Notes: a model not told the origin generated them from the sequence alone. A DNA stretch of 64,000 nucleotides from Streptomyces sp. ISL-36 (GCF_018614205.1 NZ_JAGGOS010000048.1:31319-95318), one strand, 5' to 3'; positions 32,836-41,976 are shown, numbered from the stretch's first letter. Numbers and translations are program-made.

Positions 32836-33840
32836 ATGGAATCGGGGCTCAGCTTCTCGGCGGCGGACCTGGCACAGACCCGGTTCGCGGTCTCCCCCAT
32901 GTGGGAGGTCGTCACCAGTTTCCGGCTCCTCCGCGACGACACCGAGCCACCGCCGCACCGGCGCTGGGCGGCGCAGGTGCGACCCCGGCTGGCGCAGGCC
33001 GGCCTCGACGGCGGCTGGCTGGCCGCGCTGATTCCCGCCCGTGGCTACCTCGCCGACTTCCTCAACCCGACCCCCGCCACCCCCTTCCCCACCCTCGCGG
33101 CCGAACTCGATGCGATCCGCCGGACCCCGCCCGCGCAGGTACGCGACGACCTCGCCATGCTGGGCGCCGAGCACCCCACCGACCACCGGCCCTCCCCTCG
33201 GCTCAGGCTCCTCCATGAAGCCCCTGAGGCAGCCCTGGAGAAGGTGGCCGCCGAGATCGAGAGCTACTGGGAACTCGCCCTCGCCCCCTACTGGGCCCGC
33301 ATCCGCCGACTCCTCGAAGCCGATGTCTTCCACCGCGCCCGGATGGTCGCCGAGCACGGCTCGGCGCGCGTCCTGGGCGAACTCCACGAGACCGTGCGAT
33401 GGGACGACGGCACCCTGCGCCTGGTCCGCCGCCACTGTGCGCTGACCCGGGACGAGACGGGCTCGGGGCTGCTGCTGATCCCCTCCGTGTTCGCCTGGCC
33501 CCGCGTGATGACCCGCGCGGTGGCGCCCGACCCACCCCAACTCGCCTATCCCGCCCGTGGGATCGGCAACCTCTGGGAGCCGCGCGCCGCCACCGCCACC
33601 GACGCGGTCGCCGCCGTCCTCGGCCGCTCCCGCACCCTGCTCCTGAGCGAGCTCGACAGCCCGGCCTCCACCACCCAACTCGCCCGGCACTCCGGCCTGT
33701 CCACCGCCGGGACCTCCCAGCACCTGACCGCCCTGCGCGACGCCGGCCTCGTGACCGCGCACCGCAGCGGCCGCTCCGTCCTCTACGCCCGCACCGCCGT
33801 GGCGGACGCCCTGCTCGCACCCTCGGGAGAGACCGTATGA
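32836..33840 (+). CDS. ArsR-family regulator with DUF5937-type N-terminus
   Basis: A 334-residue protein. Residues about 1-240 match the actinobacterial DUF5937 layout (FSAADLAQTRFAVSPMWEV, PTLAAELDAI, IESYWELALAPYW, GSGLLLIPSVFAWP). The C-terminal 80 residues form an ArsR winged helix: LLSELDSPASTTQLARHSGL, then SQHLTALRDAGLVTAHRSGRSVLY (recognition helix and wing). GGAGGG precedes ATG 32836. Divergent from an MFS gene and overlapping a hydrolase gene by ATGA, so it probably regulates both. No metal-binding Cys motif is seen. Confidence 0.85.
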   Translation: MESGLSFSAADLAQTRFAVSPMWEVVTSFRLLRDDTEPPPHRRWAAQVRPRLAQAGLDGGWLAALIPARGYLADFLNPTPATPFPTLAAELDAIRRTPPAQVRDDLAMLGAEHPTDHRPSPRLRLLHEAPEAALEKVAAEIESYWELALAPYWARIRRLLEADVFHRARMVAEHGSARVLGELHETVRWDDGTLRLVRRHCALTRDETGSGLLLIPSVFAWPRVMTRAVAPDPPQLAYPARGIGNLWEPRAATATDAVAAVLGRSRTLLLSELDSPASTTQLARHSGLSTAGTSQHLTALRDAGLVTAHRSGRSVLYARTAVADALLAPSGETV

Positions 33841-34802
33841 CCTGGTCGGAGCGGGTGGTGGTACGGGACGGGGTACGGCTGTCCTGCCGGGACTGGCGCG
33901 GAAACGGGAGCGGAGGCGGGGCCGGACCCCGGCACGGGCACGGGGGCGGGGCCGGACACCGGCGCGGAGGCGGGGCCGGGGACGGGAACCGGCGCGGAGG
34001 CGGGGCCGGGGACGGAAGTGGCGATGAGTCCGGCCCTGCCGTCGTCCTCCTCCACGGGCTCGCCGGGCACGCCGGCGAGTGGGATCCCCTCGCCGCGCGA
34101 CTGCAGGCCGACGGACACCGGGTCGTGGCCGTCGACCAGCGCGGGCACGGCGCGAGCGAGCGGCGCCCCGAGGACACCTCCCGAGCCGCCTACGTCGCCG
34201 ACACGCTCGCCGTACTCGATCAACTAGACGTGGCACAGCCCCTGTTGGTCGGTCAGTCGCTCGGCGGGCACACGGCCATGCTCACCGCCGCCGCGCACCC
34301 CGGCCGCCTGCTCGGCCTGGTGCTCGTCGAGGCGGGCCCCGGCGGCCCCAACCCGGGCGTCACCGAGGAGATCGGCGGGTGGCTGGCGTCGTGGCCGGTG
34401 CCGTTCCCGACACGGGACGCGGCCGTGCGGTTCCTCGGCGGCGGACCTGTCGGCGAGGGCTGGGCGGACGGCTTGGAACGGCGGGAGCGCGACGGCGGCG
34501 GCTGGTGGCCGCGGTTCGACCCCGACGTGATGGTGCGCTCCCTAGCGGAGAACGCGACCCGCGCCTTCTGGTCCGAGTGGGAGGCCGTCGACTGCCCGAC
34601 GCTCGCGGTCGTCGCCCAGAACGGCATCATCGAGCCTGCCCAGTTCGACGGGATGGTCCGGCGGCGGCCCGGCCTCCGGGCGGCGAGCGTGCCTGGTACG
34701 GGCCACGACCTGCATCTGGAGCGGCCCGACGCGCTCCACCACGTCCTCACGGATTTCCTCGGGGAGCTCCGCACTTGCCATGGAGTCCACTCCAACTCCT
34801 AG
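33837..34802 (+). CDS. Alpha/beta hydrolase
   Basis: A 321-residue hydrolase. The oxyanion block is VVLLHGLAGHAGEW, the nucleophile elbow GQSLGG, the acid lies in VVAQNGIIEP, and the His in PGTGHDLHLERP. Between strand 1 and strand 3 (residues about 23-62) there is a Gly/Arg/His repeat coded by GGCGGGGCCGG-type units, which must form a loop. Start ATG 33837 overlaps the regulator stop. It could detoxify or activate whatever the neighbouring MFS handles; substrate unknown. Confidence 0.85.
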   Translation: MTWSERVVVRDGVRLSCRDWRGNGSGGGAGPRHGHGGGAGHRRGGGAGDGNRRGGGAGDGSGDESGPAVVLLHGLAGHAGEWDPLAARLQADGHRVVAVDQRGHGASERRPEDTSRAAYVADTLAVLDQLDVAQPLLVGQSLGGHTAMLTAAAHPGRLLGLVLVEAGPGGPNPGVTEEIGGWLASWPVPFPTRDAAVRFLGGGPVGEGWADGLERRERDGGGWWPRFDPDVMVRSLAENATRAFWSEWEAVDCPTLAVVAQNGIIEPAQFDGMVRRRPGLRAASVPGTGHDLHLERPDALHHVLTDFLGELRTCHGVHSNS

Positions 34803-34825
34803 AGTGCGCGGCCAGGAGGTTCTAC

Positions 34826-35881
34826 ATGCGCTATCGCGTACTCGGCGGGACCGGCATCGAAGTGAGCACGTACTGCCTCGGCACCATGATGTTCGGTGCC
34901 GTCGGCAACCCGGATCACGACGATTCCGTACGGGTCATCCATGCCGCGCTCGACCGCGGCATCAATTTCGTCGACACCGCCGACATGTACTCGGCCGGTG
35001 AGTCGGAGGTGATCGTCGGCAAGGCGCTGAGCGACCCCCGGCGGCGGGACGCGGTCGTCCTCGCCACCAAGGTCCATTTCCCGATGGGCGAGGGCCCCAA
35101 CCGCGGCGGGAACTCCCGGCTTTGGATCACCCGGGCCGTCGAGGACAGCCTGAAGCGGCTCGGCACCGAGTGGATCGACCTCTACCAGGTCCACCGGCCC
35201 GACCACCGTACGGACATCGAGGAGACGCTCGCGGTCCTCGGCGACCTCGTCACCCAGGGCAAGATCCGGGCGTTCGGCTGCTCCACCTTCCCCGCCGAGG
35301 AGATCGTCGAGGCGCACGCCGTCGCCGAGCGGCGCGGGCTGCGCCGCTTCCGTACCGAGCAGCCGCCGTACTCGCTCCTCGCACGGGGCGTGGAGGCCTC
35401 GGTGCTGCCGGTGGCGCAGCGGTACGGGATGGGGGTGATGACCTGGAGTCCGCTCGCGTCCGGGTTCCTCACCGGCCGCTACCGCAAGGGGCAGCCGATC
35501 GACCTGACCAGTGGGCGGCCCGCGCTGACCCCGCACCGCTTCGACCCGACGATCCCCGGCAACGCCGCCAAGCTGGACGCGGTGGAGCAGTTGGTCGCCC
35601 TGGCCGAGGAGATCGGCTGCTCGCTGCCCGAGCTGGCGCTCGCCTTCGCCGCCGCCCACCCGGCCGTGACGTCCGTGATCATCGGTCCGCGGACGAGGGA
35701 CCAGCTGGAGGGGCTGTTGAAGGGTGCGTCGCTCGTCCTCGACGACGACGTCCTCGACCGCATCGACGAGATCGTCCCGCCCGGGACGAACCTCTACCAG
35801 CCGGACGGCGCCTGGCGCCCGCCGTTCCTCACGGACGCGTCGCTGCGACGCCGCCCGGTGGGTGACCGCGCCGCCGAGTGA
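34826..35881 (+). CDS. Aldo-keto reductase
   Basis: A 351-residue NADPH reductase: DTADMYS (Asp, Tyr), LATKVHF (Lys), YQVHRPD (His), and IIGPRTRDQLEG at the cofactor end. AGGAGG lies 6 nt before ATG 34826. The long upstream frame is a shadow of the hydrolase. Its GTGA overlap with the next gene suggests coupled translation, though the functional link to a winged-helix protein is not obvious. Confidence 0.9.
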   Translation: MRYRVLGGTGIEVSTYCLGTMMFGAVGNPDHDDSVRVIHAALDRGINFVDTADMYSAGESEVIVGKALSDPRRRDAVVLATKVHFPMGEGPNRGGNSRLWITRAVEDSLKRLGTEWIDLYQVHRPDHRTDIEETLAVLGDLVTQGKIRAFGCSTFPAEEIVEAHAVAERRGLRRFRTEQPPYSLLARGVEASVLPVAQRYGMGVMTWSPLASGFLTGRYRKGQPIDLTSGRPALTPHRFDPTIPGNAAKLDAVEQLVALAEEIGCSLPELALAFAAAHPAVTSVIIGPRTRDQLEGLLKGASLVLDDDVLDRIDEIVPPGTNLYQPDGAWRPPFLTDASLRRRPVGDRAAE

Positions 35882-37230
35882 GGTCCATGCTGGACGGCAT
35901 GGGTACGAGGACGGTCCACAGACGCCGGATCGACGCGGACGAACGCAGGGCCCGGCTGGCGGTACGGCACCGGTTGGCCGGGTCGGCGCGGGCGGCGACC
36001 GTGGAGGAGGTGGCGGACTCCCTGGTGGCCCTGCACGCGACCGACCCCGCGAGCGTGTTCCTGGCGGTGGGCGCACGGCTGAGGAGCGGCGACTCGGGGG
36101 CGGGTGCGCCGGGAGCGGGGCGGCCGGGGGCGGGTGCGCCGGGAACGGGTGCGCCGGGAGCGGGAGACGTGGACCCGGTCCGGGGTCTGGAGCGGGCGCT
36201 GTACGAGGACCGGACGCTGACCCGTATGCACGGCATGCGGCACACGATCTTCGTCTTCCCCACCGCCCTCGTCCCCGCCGTGCACGCCTCGACCACCCGC
36301 GACGTCGCCATCCGCGAACGCGCCTCGCTCCTCAGGCACCTGGCCGCCGGAAGCGCGTACGACGCCGCCTGGCTGGAGGAGACGGAGCGGCTGCTCCTCG
36401 CCGAACTGGCGGTACGGGGTGAGGCCACCGGCGCGGAACTCGGCGCGGCCATCCCCCGGTTGCGCGCGCAGTACCTCTACGGCGTCGGCACGCGCCAGGA
36501 GGGCCTCCAGCCGCTCTCCAGCCGTCTCCTGCGCGTCCTCGGCATGGAGGGCCGGATCGCGCGCGGGCGGCCGCAAGGGGCCTGGACCTCCAGTCGCTTC
36601 CGCTGGACCGTGACTCCGCCCCACCCGGACCCGAGCGACGCGGACGCGCACGCCGAACTCGTACGGCGGTGGCTGGCTGCCGCCGGACCGGCGACCGAGG
36701 CCGACCTGAAGTGGTGGACCGGGTGGAAGGTCACCGATGTCCGCAAGGCATTGGCGGCGATCGGCGCGGAGGCCGTGGAGCTGGCGGAGGGCATCGGTCA
36801 CGTCCTGCCGGAGGACAACGAGCCCGTACCGGCGCCGGAGCCGTGGGCGGCGCTGCTGCCGGCCCTCGATCCGACGGCGATGGGCTGGCAGTACCGGGAC
36901 TGGTACACCGATCCCGCCCACAAGGCGGCGCTGTACGACCGCAGCGGGAACATCGGGCCGACGGTGTGGTGGAACGGCCGGATCATCGGGGCCTGGGCGC
37001 AGCGCCCGGACGGGCAGATCGTCTGGAGGCTGCTGCCCGGCGCGGCCGGTTCCGCCGCCGGGGCCGGGGTCGGAGTCGAGGCCGGAGTAGGGGCCGGGGA
37101 AGAAGCCGCGATCGAGGCCGCGATCGAGGCGGAGGCGGCGCGGCTGGCCGCATGGGTGGGGGACATCCGGGTGACGCCCCGCTTCCGGACGCCACTGGAG
37201 CGGGAACTGGCGGGCGGGGGCCCGGCATGA
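35878..37230 (+). CDS. Winged-helix DNA-binding protein (HTH_42; AlkX/AlkZ-related)
   Basis: A protein of up to 450 residues with the HTH_42 layout: ADSLVALHATDPASVFLAVGARL, MHGMRHTIFVFP, a TGAELGAAIPRLRAQ winged helix, LKWWTGWKVTDVRKAL, LPALDPTAMGWQYRDWY, GNIGPTVWWNGRIIGAWAQ. HTH_42 proteins include AlkZ and AlkX (YcaQ), glycosylases that unhook DNA crosslinks; their catalytic Gln motif position seems to read His-Ala-Thr here, so activity is uncertain. A Gly/Ala/Pro repeat (about 73-97) is an insertion. Start GTG 35878 overlaps the reductase stop; ATG 35887 or 35899 is possible. The next gene overlaps by ATGA. Confidence 0.8.
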   Translation: MRSMLDGMGTRTVHRRRIDADERRARLAVRHRLAGSARAATVEEVADSLVALHATDPASVFLAVGARLRSGDSGAGAPGAGRPGAGAPGTGAPGAGDVDPVRGLERALYEDRTLTRMHGMRHTIFVFPTALVPAVHASTTRDVAIRERASLLRHLAAGSAYDAAWLEETERLLLAELAVRGEATGAELGAAIPRLRAQYLYGVGTRQEGLQPLSSRLLRVLGMEGRIARGRPQGAWTSSRFRWTVTPPHPDPSDADAHAELVRRWLAAAGPATEADLKWWTGWKVTDVRKALAAIGAEAVELAEGIGHVLPEDNEPVPAPEPWAALLPALDPTAMGWQYRDWYTDPAHKAALYDRSGNIGPTVWWNGRIIGAWAQRPDGQIVWRLLPGAAGSAAGAGVGVEAGVGAGEEAAIEAAIEAEAARLAAWVGDIRVTPRFRTPLERELAGGGPA

Positions 37231-38186
37231 CGGAAACCCGGGGGACGGGCACCGGAGTGCAGAAGGCCCGAGTGGCGGAGATCCGAGTCACGGGGACCCG
37301 GGGGACGGAAGGCCTGATGACGGAAGGCCCGGTGGCGGAAAGCCCGGTGATGAAACCGGACCCGAGGTCACCGTCACCGTCACCGTCACCGTCACCGGAC
37401 AGCAACGGACCGGCGGAGAACCCGGTCCTGCTGACCTCGGCGCAGCGCACGTCCACCACGCTCCTCCTCTCCGCGGCCGCCGCCCGCCGGGGCATCGAGG
37501 TGCGAGTCCTGGCCGGGACGCCCGAGCCGCTCGCCGCCGGCCGCTCCGTGCACTGGTACGGCGGTCCGCTGCTGGCCGACAAGGTCGCCGGGCCACTCGG
37601 GCTCGGTCTGCTCGAACCCGCCGACGCCTGGCTCGCCGAGCTCCCGCCGGAGTTCACCGGCCGCCGGATCGTCCTGACGACCCTGGGCGAGGCCCGGACG
37701 GCCCTGCGACGCCCCGCGTTCGTGAAGCCGCCGGGCGACAAGTCCTTCCCTCCTGGGGTGTACGCCGACGGCGGGAGACTGCCCGGCCCGCTGCCCCCGG
37801 AGACCCCGGTTCTCGTCTCCGACGTGGTGGACTTCGCCGCCGAGTACCGGCTGTTCGCCCTCGACGGCCGGATCGTCACGGCGAGCCGGTACGCCGTGTA
37901 CGGGCGGCTCGACACTGGCCCCCTCACGGCCGCCGCCCGCCGCTTCGGCGAGGGCCTTCTCGGCGCGGTCGGCGACTCGCTGCCGAGCGCTGTGGCCGTC
38001 GACGTCGGTCTGCTCCGGGACCCGGACACCGGCCGGGAGCGGTGGGCCGTGGTCGAGGCGAACATGCCGTGGTTCGCGCACAGTTACGCGGCCGATCCGG
38101 ACGGCGTCCTCACCGTTGTCCGGCGCGCGACGGGCCCACGGGCGCTTGTCGCGGAACGGGACCGGCGCTTCCTGCGGCCCACGTGA
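37227..38186 (+). CDS. ATP-grasp-like protein (DUF4343 type)
   Basis: A 319-residue protein. The first 65 residues are low-complexity (Thr/Arg/Glu, then a Ser-Pro repeat). The rest resembles the ATP-grasp DUF4343 family: VHWYGGPLLADKVAGPLGLGL, RRPAFVKPPGDKSFP (ATP-binding Lys), LVSDVVDFAAEYRLFAL, and the C-terminal metal site WAVVEANMPWFAHSY (Glu-x-Asn). ATP-grasp enzymes make amide or ester bonds using ATP. It overlaps the winged-helix gene by ATGA. Substrate unknown. RimK-like ligase or DNA-damage-linked roles are both possible. Confidence 0.75.
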   Translation: MTETRGTGTGVQKARVAEIRVTGTRGTEGLMTEGPVAESPVMKPDPRSPSPSPSPSPDSNGPAENPVLLTSAQRTSTTLLLSAAAARRGIEVRVLAGTPEPLAAGRSVHWYGGPLLADKVAGPLGLGLLEPADAWLAELPPEFTGRRIVLTTLGEARTALRRPAFVKPPGDKSFPPGVYADGGRLPGPLPPETPVLVSDVVDFAAEYRLFALDGRIVTASRYAVYGRLDTGPLTAAARRFGEGLLGAVGDSLPSAVAVDVGLLRDPDTGRERWAVVEANMPWFAHSYAADPDGVLTVVRRATGPRALVAERDRRFLRPT

Positions 38187-38265
38187 CACCGTCGCCATCA
38201 GCGTGGCCATCGCCGTCGCCGTCGCCGTCGCCGTCGGCACCCCGTAGCCCATAGTCCTGAAGCCC

Positions 38266-38576
38266 CTACTCCTCCCGTTCCAAGCCCTCCACGCCGAGCT
38301 CAGCGAGGCCGCCGAGCACCAGGTCCACACCGCCCGCGAGCTGGAGCGCGGGCGGGCTGATGTGGAAGACGTCCAGCAGCCAGGGGGAGGTGATGCCCGT
38401 GACCAGCCCAACGAAGACGGCTGCTCCGGACGAGACGAGGGCGATCACGTGGAGCTGGCGGGTGGGGTGGATCTGTGCGAGGCCCGCGAAGGCCAGAAGC
38501 ACCTTCGGCGGGCCGACGACCGAGAAGAAGGTGATGAAGGCGGCGGAGAAGCTGAAGGCGTTGACCCCGGAATCAT
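38266..38576 (-). pseudogene. Broken MarC-family membrane protein fragment
   Basis: Read leftward, 38565-38266 encodes a MarC-like N-terminal half: FSFSAAFITFFSVVGPPK, RQLHVIALVSSGAAVFVG and ISPPALQLAGG, i.e. three membrane helices, then a stop where three more helices are expected. The only ATG with a good ribosome site (38576, after GGGAGAACC) is in a different frame; a one-base shift in the GGGG run at 38565-38568 would join them. It is thus frameshifted at the start and cut at the end. The flank 38187-38265 is a GCCGTC repeat without coding signal. Confidence 0.7.
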
Positions 38577-38697
38577 GGTTCTCCCGGGTGGAATGACCGA
38601 TGAATCCGGATCCGTTCCCGCGAGGTGTCGAGAATCGGCGCCCCGCTCCGACGTCCCCTGTGAAGAGCACGACCGCACGGAGGAACAGGAGCACGTC

Positions 38698-39114
38698 ATG
38701 AAGTACCTCGTCATGGTGCAGGGCACCCAGGCCGACTACGACGCCATGAACGGCAAGCCCTCCGCCCACAGCCCCGCCTGGAGCCAGGAGGAGATGCAGG
38801 CCATGTTCGCCTTCATGGGGGCCATCAACGACGACCTCGCCGAGTCCGGTGAGCTGGTCGACGCGCAGGGACTCGTCGAGCCCGCCCGGACCCGGTTCGT
38901 GTCCGCCGGCAAGGACGGCCGGCCGGTGATCACGGACGGGCCGTACGGGGAGACGAAGGAACTCCTCGCCGGGTTCTGGGTGCTGGACTGCGAGAGCCTG
39001 GAGAGGGTCACCGAGATCGCGGCGCGCGTGGCGCAGTGCCCCCAGCCGGCCGGGGCGCCGGAGTACCCGGTGGTGATCCGGCCGATCGACGAGCGCGGCG
39101 GCGGCGACTTCTGA
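38698..39114 (+). CDS. YCII/DGPF-domain protein
   Basis: A 138-residue protein beginning MKYLVMVQG and containing DGPYGETKELLAGFWVLD, the DGPF motif that names this YCII-related family. GGAGGAACAGGAG precedes the ATG. It lies 28 bp before an ECF42-type sigma factor; DGPF genes are the standard genomic partners of that sigma group. The biochemical role is not established; a ligand-binding or redox-sensing dimer has been proposed for relatives. Confidence 0.92.
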   Translation: MKYLVMVQGTQADYDAMNGKPSAHSPAWSQEEMQAMFAFMGAINDDLAESGELVDAQGLVEPARTRFVSAGKDGRPVITDGPYGETKELLAGFWVLDCESLERVTEIAARVAQCPQPAGAPEYPVVIRPIDERGGGDF

Positions 39115-39142
39115 CCGTGGCAGCGAAAGGTGACCTCTGACC

Positions 39143-40372
39143 GTGGAGGCGAACCGCATCGAGGACCAGGTGGAAAACCGCATCGAGGACCTGCTGCGCC
39201 GGCACGCGCCGCAGGTCCTCGGCGCGCTCGTGCGCCGGTACGGGCATTTCGACGCCGCCGAGGACGCCGTGCAGGAGGCTCTGCTCGCCGCCGCCCGGCA
39301 GTGGCCGGAGAGCGGGACGCCCGCCAATCCCCGCGGCTGGCTGATCCGGGTGGCCGCGCGGCGGCTGACCGATCAGCTGCGGGCGGAGGAGGCGCGCGCC
39401 CGGCGGGAGGAGACCGCCGCGCGCCTGGAGCCGCGGGAGACCCGGGCCGCCCCGTCCGAGGACGACACCCTCACCCTCCTCTTCCTCTGCTGCGATCCGG
39501 TGCTCGCGCCCGCCGCGCAGATCGCGCTGACGCTGCGCGCGGTCGGCGGTCTGACCACGGCCGAGATCGCCCGGGCCCATCTCGTACCAGAGGCGACGAT
39601 CGCGCAGCGGATCAGCCGGGCGAAGCAGAAGCTGAAGGACCGCCACTTCCACCAGCCCGGGCCGGGCGACCGGGACGCCCGGCTCGCCACCGTGCTCCAG
39701 GTCCTCTACCTGATCTTCAACGAGGGGTACACCGCCACATCCGGCCCCGCCCTCCACCGCGCCGACCTGGCGGAGGAGGCGATCCGGCTGACCCGGGCGG
39801 TGCGCCGACTTCTGCCCCGAGAAGGGGCGGTGACCGGGCTGCTGGCCCTGATGCTGCTCACGGAGGCCCGCAGCGCCGCCCGTACCGGGCCGCACGGCGA
39901 GCTGGTCCCGCTCGACGAACAGGACCGCACGCTGTGGGACTCGGCCGCGATCGCCGAGGGCACCGCCCTGGTCGAGGAGGCCCTGAGGGAGGGCCCGGCC
40001 GGTCCGTACCAGCTCCAGGCGGCCATCTCGGCCCTCCACGACGAGGCCCCGCGCGCCGAGGACACGGACTGGCCGCAGATCCTGGCCCTCTACGACCTCC
40101 TGGTGGCGGACGCCCCCGACCCGATGGCCGAACTCGGCCGCGCGGTCGCCGTCGCCATGGTCCACGGCCCCGAGTCCGGCCTCGCCGAGCTCGCCGCCCT
40201 GGAACCCCGCCTCCCCGGCCACCACCGCCTCGAAGCGGTCCGCGCGCACCTCCTGGAGCGGACCGGCGCCATCGAGGCCGCCCGCGCCGCGTACCGCACG
40301 GCGGCCCGCCTCACCCTCAGTGTTCCGGAACGCCACTACCTGCAGATGAAGGCCGCGCGTCTCCCTCAGTGA
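39143..40372 (+). CDS. ECF sigma factor, ECF42 type with C-terminal extension
   Basis: A 409-residue sigma factor, twice the usual ECF size. Sigma2 (about 15-85) has AEDAVQEALLAAARQWP; sigma4 (about 110-175) has LLFLCCDPVLAPAAQIALTLR and TTAEIARAHLVPEATIAQR, typical of this group. The C-terminal TPR-like extension includes LLALMLLTEARSAAR, LDEQDRTLWD and LGRAVAVAMVHGPESGL, which replaces an anti-sigma factor in controlling ECF42 proteins. Starts at GTG 39143 with GAAAGGTGA upstream. It probably transcribes the adjacent DGPF gene. Its end overlaps the convergent exporter gene by 7 bp. Confidence 0.92.
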   Translation: MEANRIEDQVENRIEDLLRRHAPQVLGALVRRYGHFDAAEDAVQEALLAAARQWPESGTPANPRGWLIRVAARRLTDQLRAEEARARREETAARLEPRETRAAPSEDDTLTLLFLCCDPVLAPAAQIALTLRAVGGLTTAEIARAHLVPEATIAQRISRAKQKLKDRHFHQPGPGDRDARLATVLQVLYLIFNEGYTATSGPALHRADLAEEAIRLTRAVRRLLPREGAVTGLLALMLLTEARSAARTGPHGELVPLDEQDRTLWDSAAIAEGTALVEEALREGPAGPYQLQAAISALHDEAPRAEDTDWPQILALYDLLVADAPDPMAELGRAVAVAMVHGPESGLAELAALEPRLPGHHRLEAVRAHLLERTGAIEAARAAYRTAARLTLSVPERHYLQMKAARLPQ

Positions 40373-41934
40373 ACGTGCGGGCCGCCCGTCATGCGAGGCT
40401 TCCCGCGGGGTACGAGGGCGGGGGCGGCCAGTGCCGCTGCTGCGGCCGTGGCCGCGCAGAGGGTGAAGGCGGCCGTGAAGCCGGTGGTCGTCGTGCCCTG
40501 GATGCTCGTCGCCGCGGTCGTGGAGACCAGCGCGACGCCGATCGAGCCGCCCACCTCGTGGAAGGTGTTGACGATGCCCGAGGCGAGGCCGGCCTCGTGG
40601 TGGTCGATCATGCCGAGGGCGGTGGTGGTGGCGGTGACGAAGACCGCGCCGAGGCCGAGGGAGGCGACGGAGAGGGCCGGCATCAGCGTGGTCCAGGGGT
40701 GGGAGCCGGGGGTGACGAGCGCCAGGGGGAGGCAGCCGAGTGCGGCGATCGCCATGCCGCCGGTCGCGCAGGCGCGGGGGCCGAGGGAGCCGACCAGGCG
40801 GGAGCCGAGGTGGGCGCCGACAGCGGTGGTGACGGCGACCGGCAGGAAGACGAGACCGGTCGTGAAGGCGCTGAAGCCACCGAGGTGCTGGAGCTGGACC
40901 GAGCCGAGGAAGAAGAAGGAGATCAGCAGCGCGGTCGCGACCAGCATCAGGAACGAGCCCGCGAGGACCGGGCGCCGGGTGAACATCCGCAGGTCCATGA
41001 GCGGGGCCCGGCTCGCCCGTTCGACGGCGGCGAAGATCCCGTACAGGAGGAGCGAGCCGAGCAGGGGCAGCAGCGTGGAGGCGGATGTCCAGCCGGTGTC
41101 GCCCGCCTGGACCAGTCCGTAGATGAGGGAGCCGGTGGCGGCGGTGACGAGGAACGCGCCCGGCGCGTCGAGCCCGCGGGCGGGCCGCGGAGCATCGGCC
41201 GGCCGCGGGGTGCGGGCCGGGACGACCAGCGGGAGGGCGACGAGCAGGGCGAGGCCGACCGGGACGTTGACGTAGAAGACCCACGGCCAGCCCGGTCCGT
41301 CGGTCAGCACGCCGCCGAGCAGGACGCCGACCGCCGAACCGGTGCCGCCGATGGCGGCCCAGACACCGAGGGCCTTGGCCCGTTCGGCTCCGTGGAAAGA
41401 GGTCGTGACCAGGGAGAGTGCGGCCGGCGAGAGCAGCGCGGCGCCGACGCCCTGGGCGATGCGGCCGCCGATCAGCATCGGGGCGTTCGCCGCCAGGCCG
41501 GAGAGCAGGGACGCGGCGGTGAAGAGGGCGAGCCCGGCGAGGAGGGTGCGGCGGGCACCGAAGGCGTCCGCGAGCCGCCCGCCGAGCAGCATCAGACCGC
41601 CGAAGCAGAGGGTGTACGCGGTGACCACCCAGGTCAGCGAGGTGCGGGCGAGGTCCAGGTCGGCGGCCATCCGCGGCAGCGCGACGTTCACGACGGTGAC
41701 GTCGAGGATCAGCATGAACTGGGCCACGCAGATCAGCGCGAGCGCGGTCCAACGCCGGGAACGGGCCGGCGGATCGGCGGGTGGATGGGCCGGCGAATGG
41801 GCCGGTGGATGGGCTGGCGAATGGGCCGGGGTGTCACCAGGGGTGTGGGCCGGGGTGTCACCAGCGGTGTGGGCCGGCGTGCGGTCGGCGGAGTGGGCAT
41901 GGCTGTGGGCGTGAGCATCCGGAGAAGCCGTCAT
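40366..41934 (-). CDS. DHA2 MFS drug exporter (EmrB/QacA type)
   Basis: A 522-residue, 14-helix transporter: helix 1 QFMLILDVTVVNVALP, the A-motif GGRLADAFGARRTLL, motif C in VGVLLGGVLTDGPGWPWVF. The first 58 residues are a His/Pro/Ala repeat (PAHS, PAHP, PAHT), probably a flexible, possibly metal-binding tail. Divergent from a TetR gene with a 62-bp operator region between, so expression is probably induced by an exported compound through that regulator. Confidence 0.9.
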   Translation of the reverse strand: MTASPDAHAHSHAHSADRTPAHTAGDTPAHTPGDTPAHSPAHPPAHSPAHPPADPPARSRRWTALALICVAQFMLILDVTVVNVALPRMAADLDLARTSLTWVVTAYTLCFGGLMLLGGRLADAFGARRTLLAGLALFTAASLLSGLAANAPMLIGGRIAQGVGAALLSPAALSLVTTSFHGAERAKALGVWAAIGGTGSAVGVLLGGVLTDGPGWPWVFYVNVPVGLALLVALPLVVPARTPRPADAPRPARGLDAPGAFLVTAATGSLIYGLVQAGDTGWTSASTLLPLLGSLLLYGIFAAVERASRAPLMDLRMFTRRPVLAGSFLMLVATALLISFFFLGSVQLQHLGGFSAFTTGLVFLPVAVTTAVGAHLGSRLVGSLGPRACATGGMAIAALGCLPLALVTPGSHPWTTLMPALSVASLGLGAVFVTATTTALGMIDHHEAGLASGIVNTFHEVGGSIGVALVSTTAATSIQGTTTTGFTAAFTLCAATAAAAALAAPALVPRGKPRMTGGPHVH

Positions 41935-41937
41935 GAC

Positions 41938-41976
41938 TGAACTGTACGGTTCAGTTCAGATGAACTCAAGAGTTCA
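41938..41976. promoter_or_regulatory. TetR operator region with five GTTCA/TGAAC half-sites
   Basis: TGAAC at 41938 and GTTCA at 41949 form one inverted repeat; a lone GTTCA is at 41954; TGAACTC-AA-GAGTTCA (41961-41976) is a perfect 7-bp-arm repeat. All lie in the 62-bp gap between the divergent exporter and TetR genes, so one bound repressor could block both. Confidence 0.7.
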
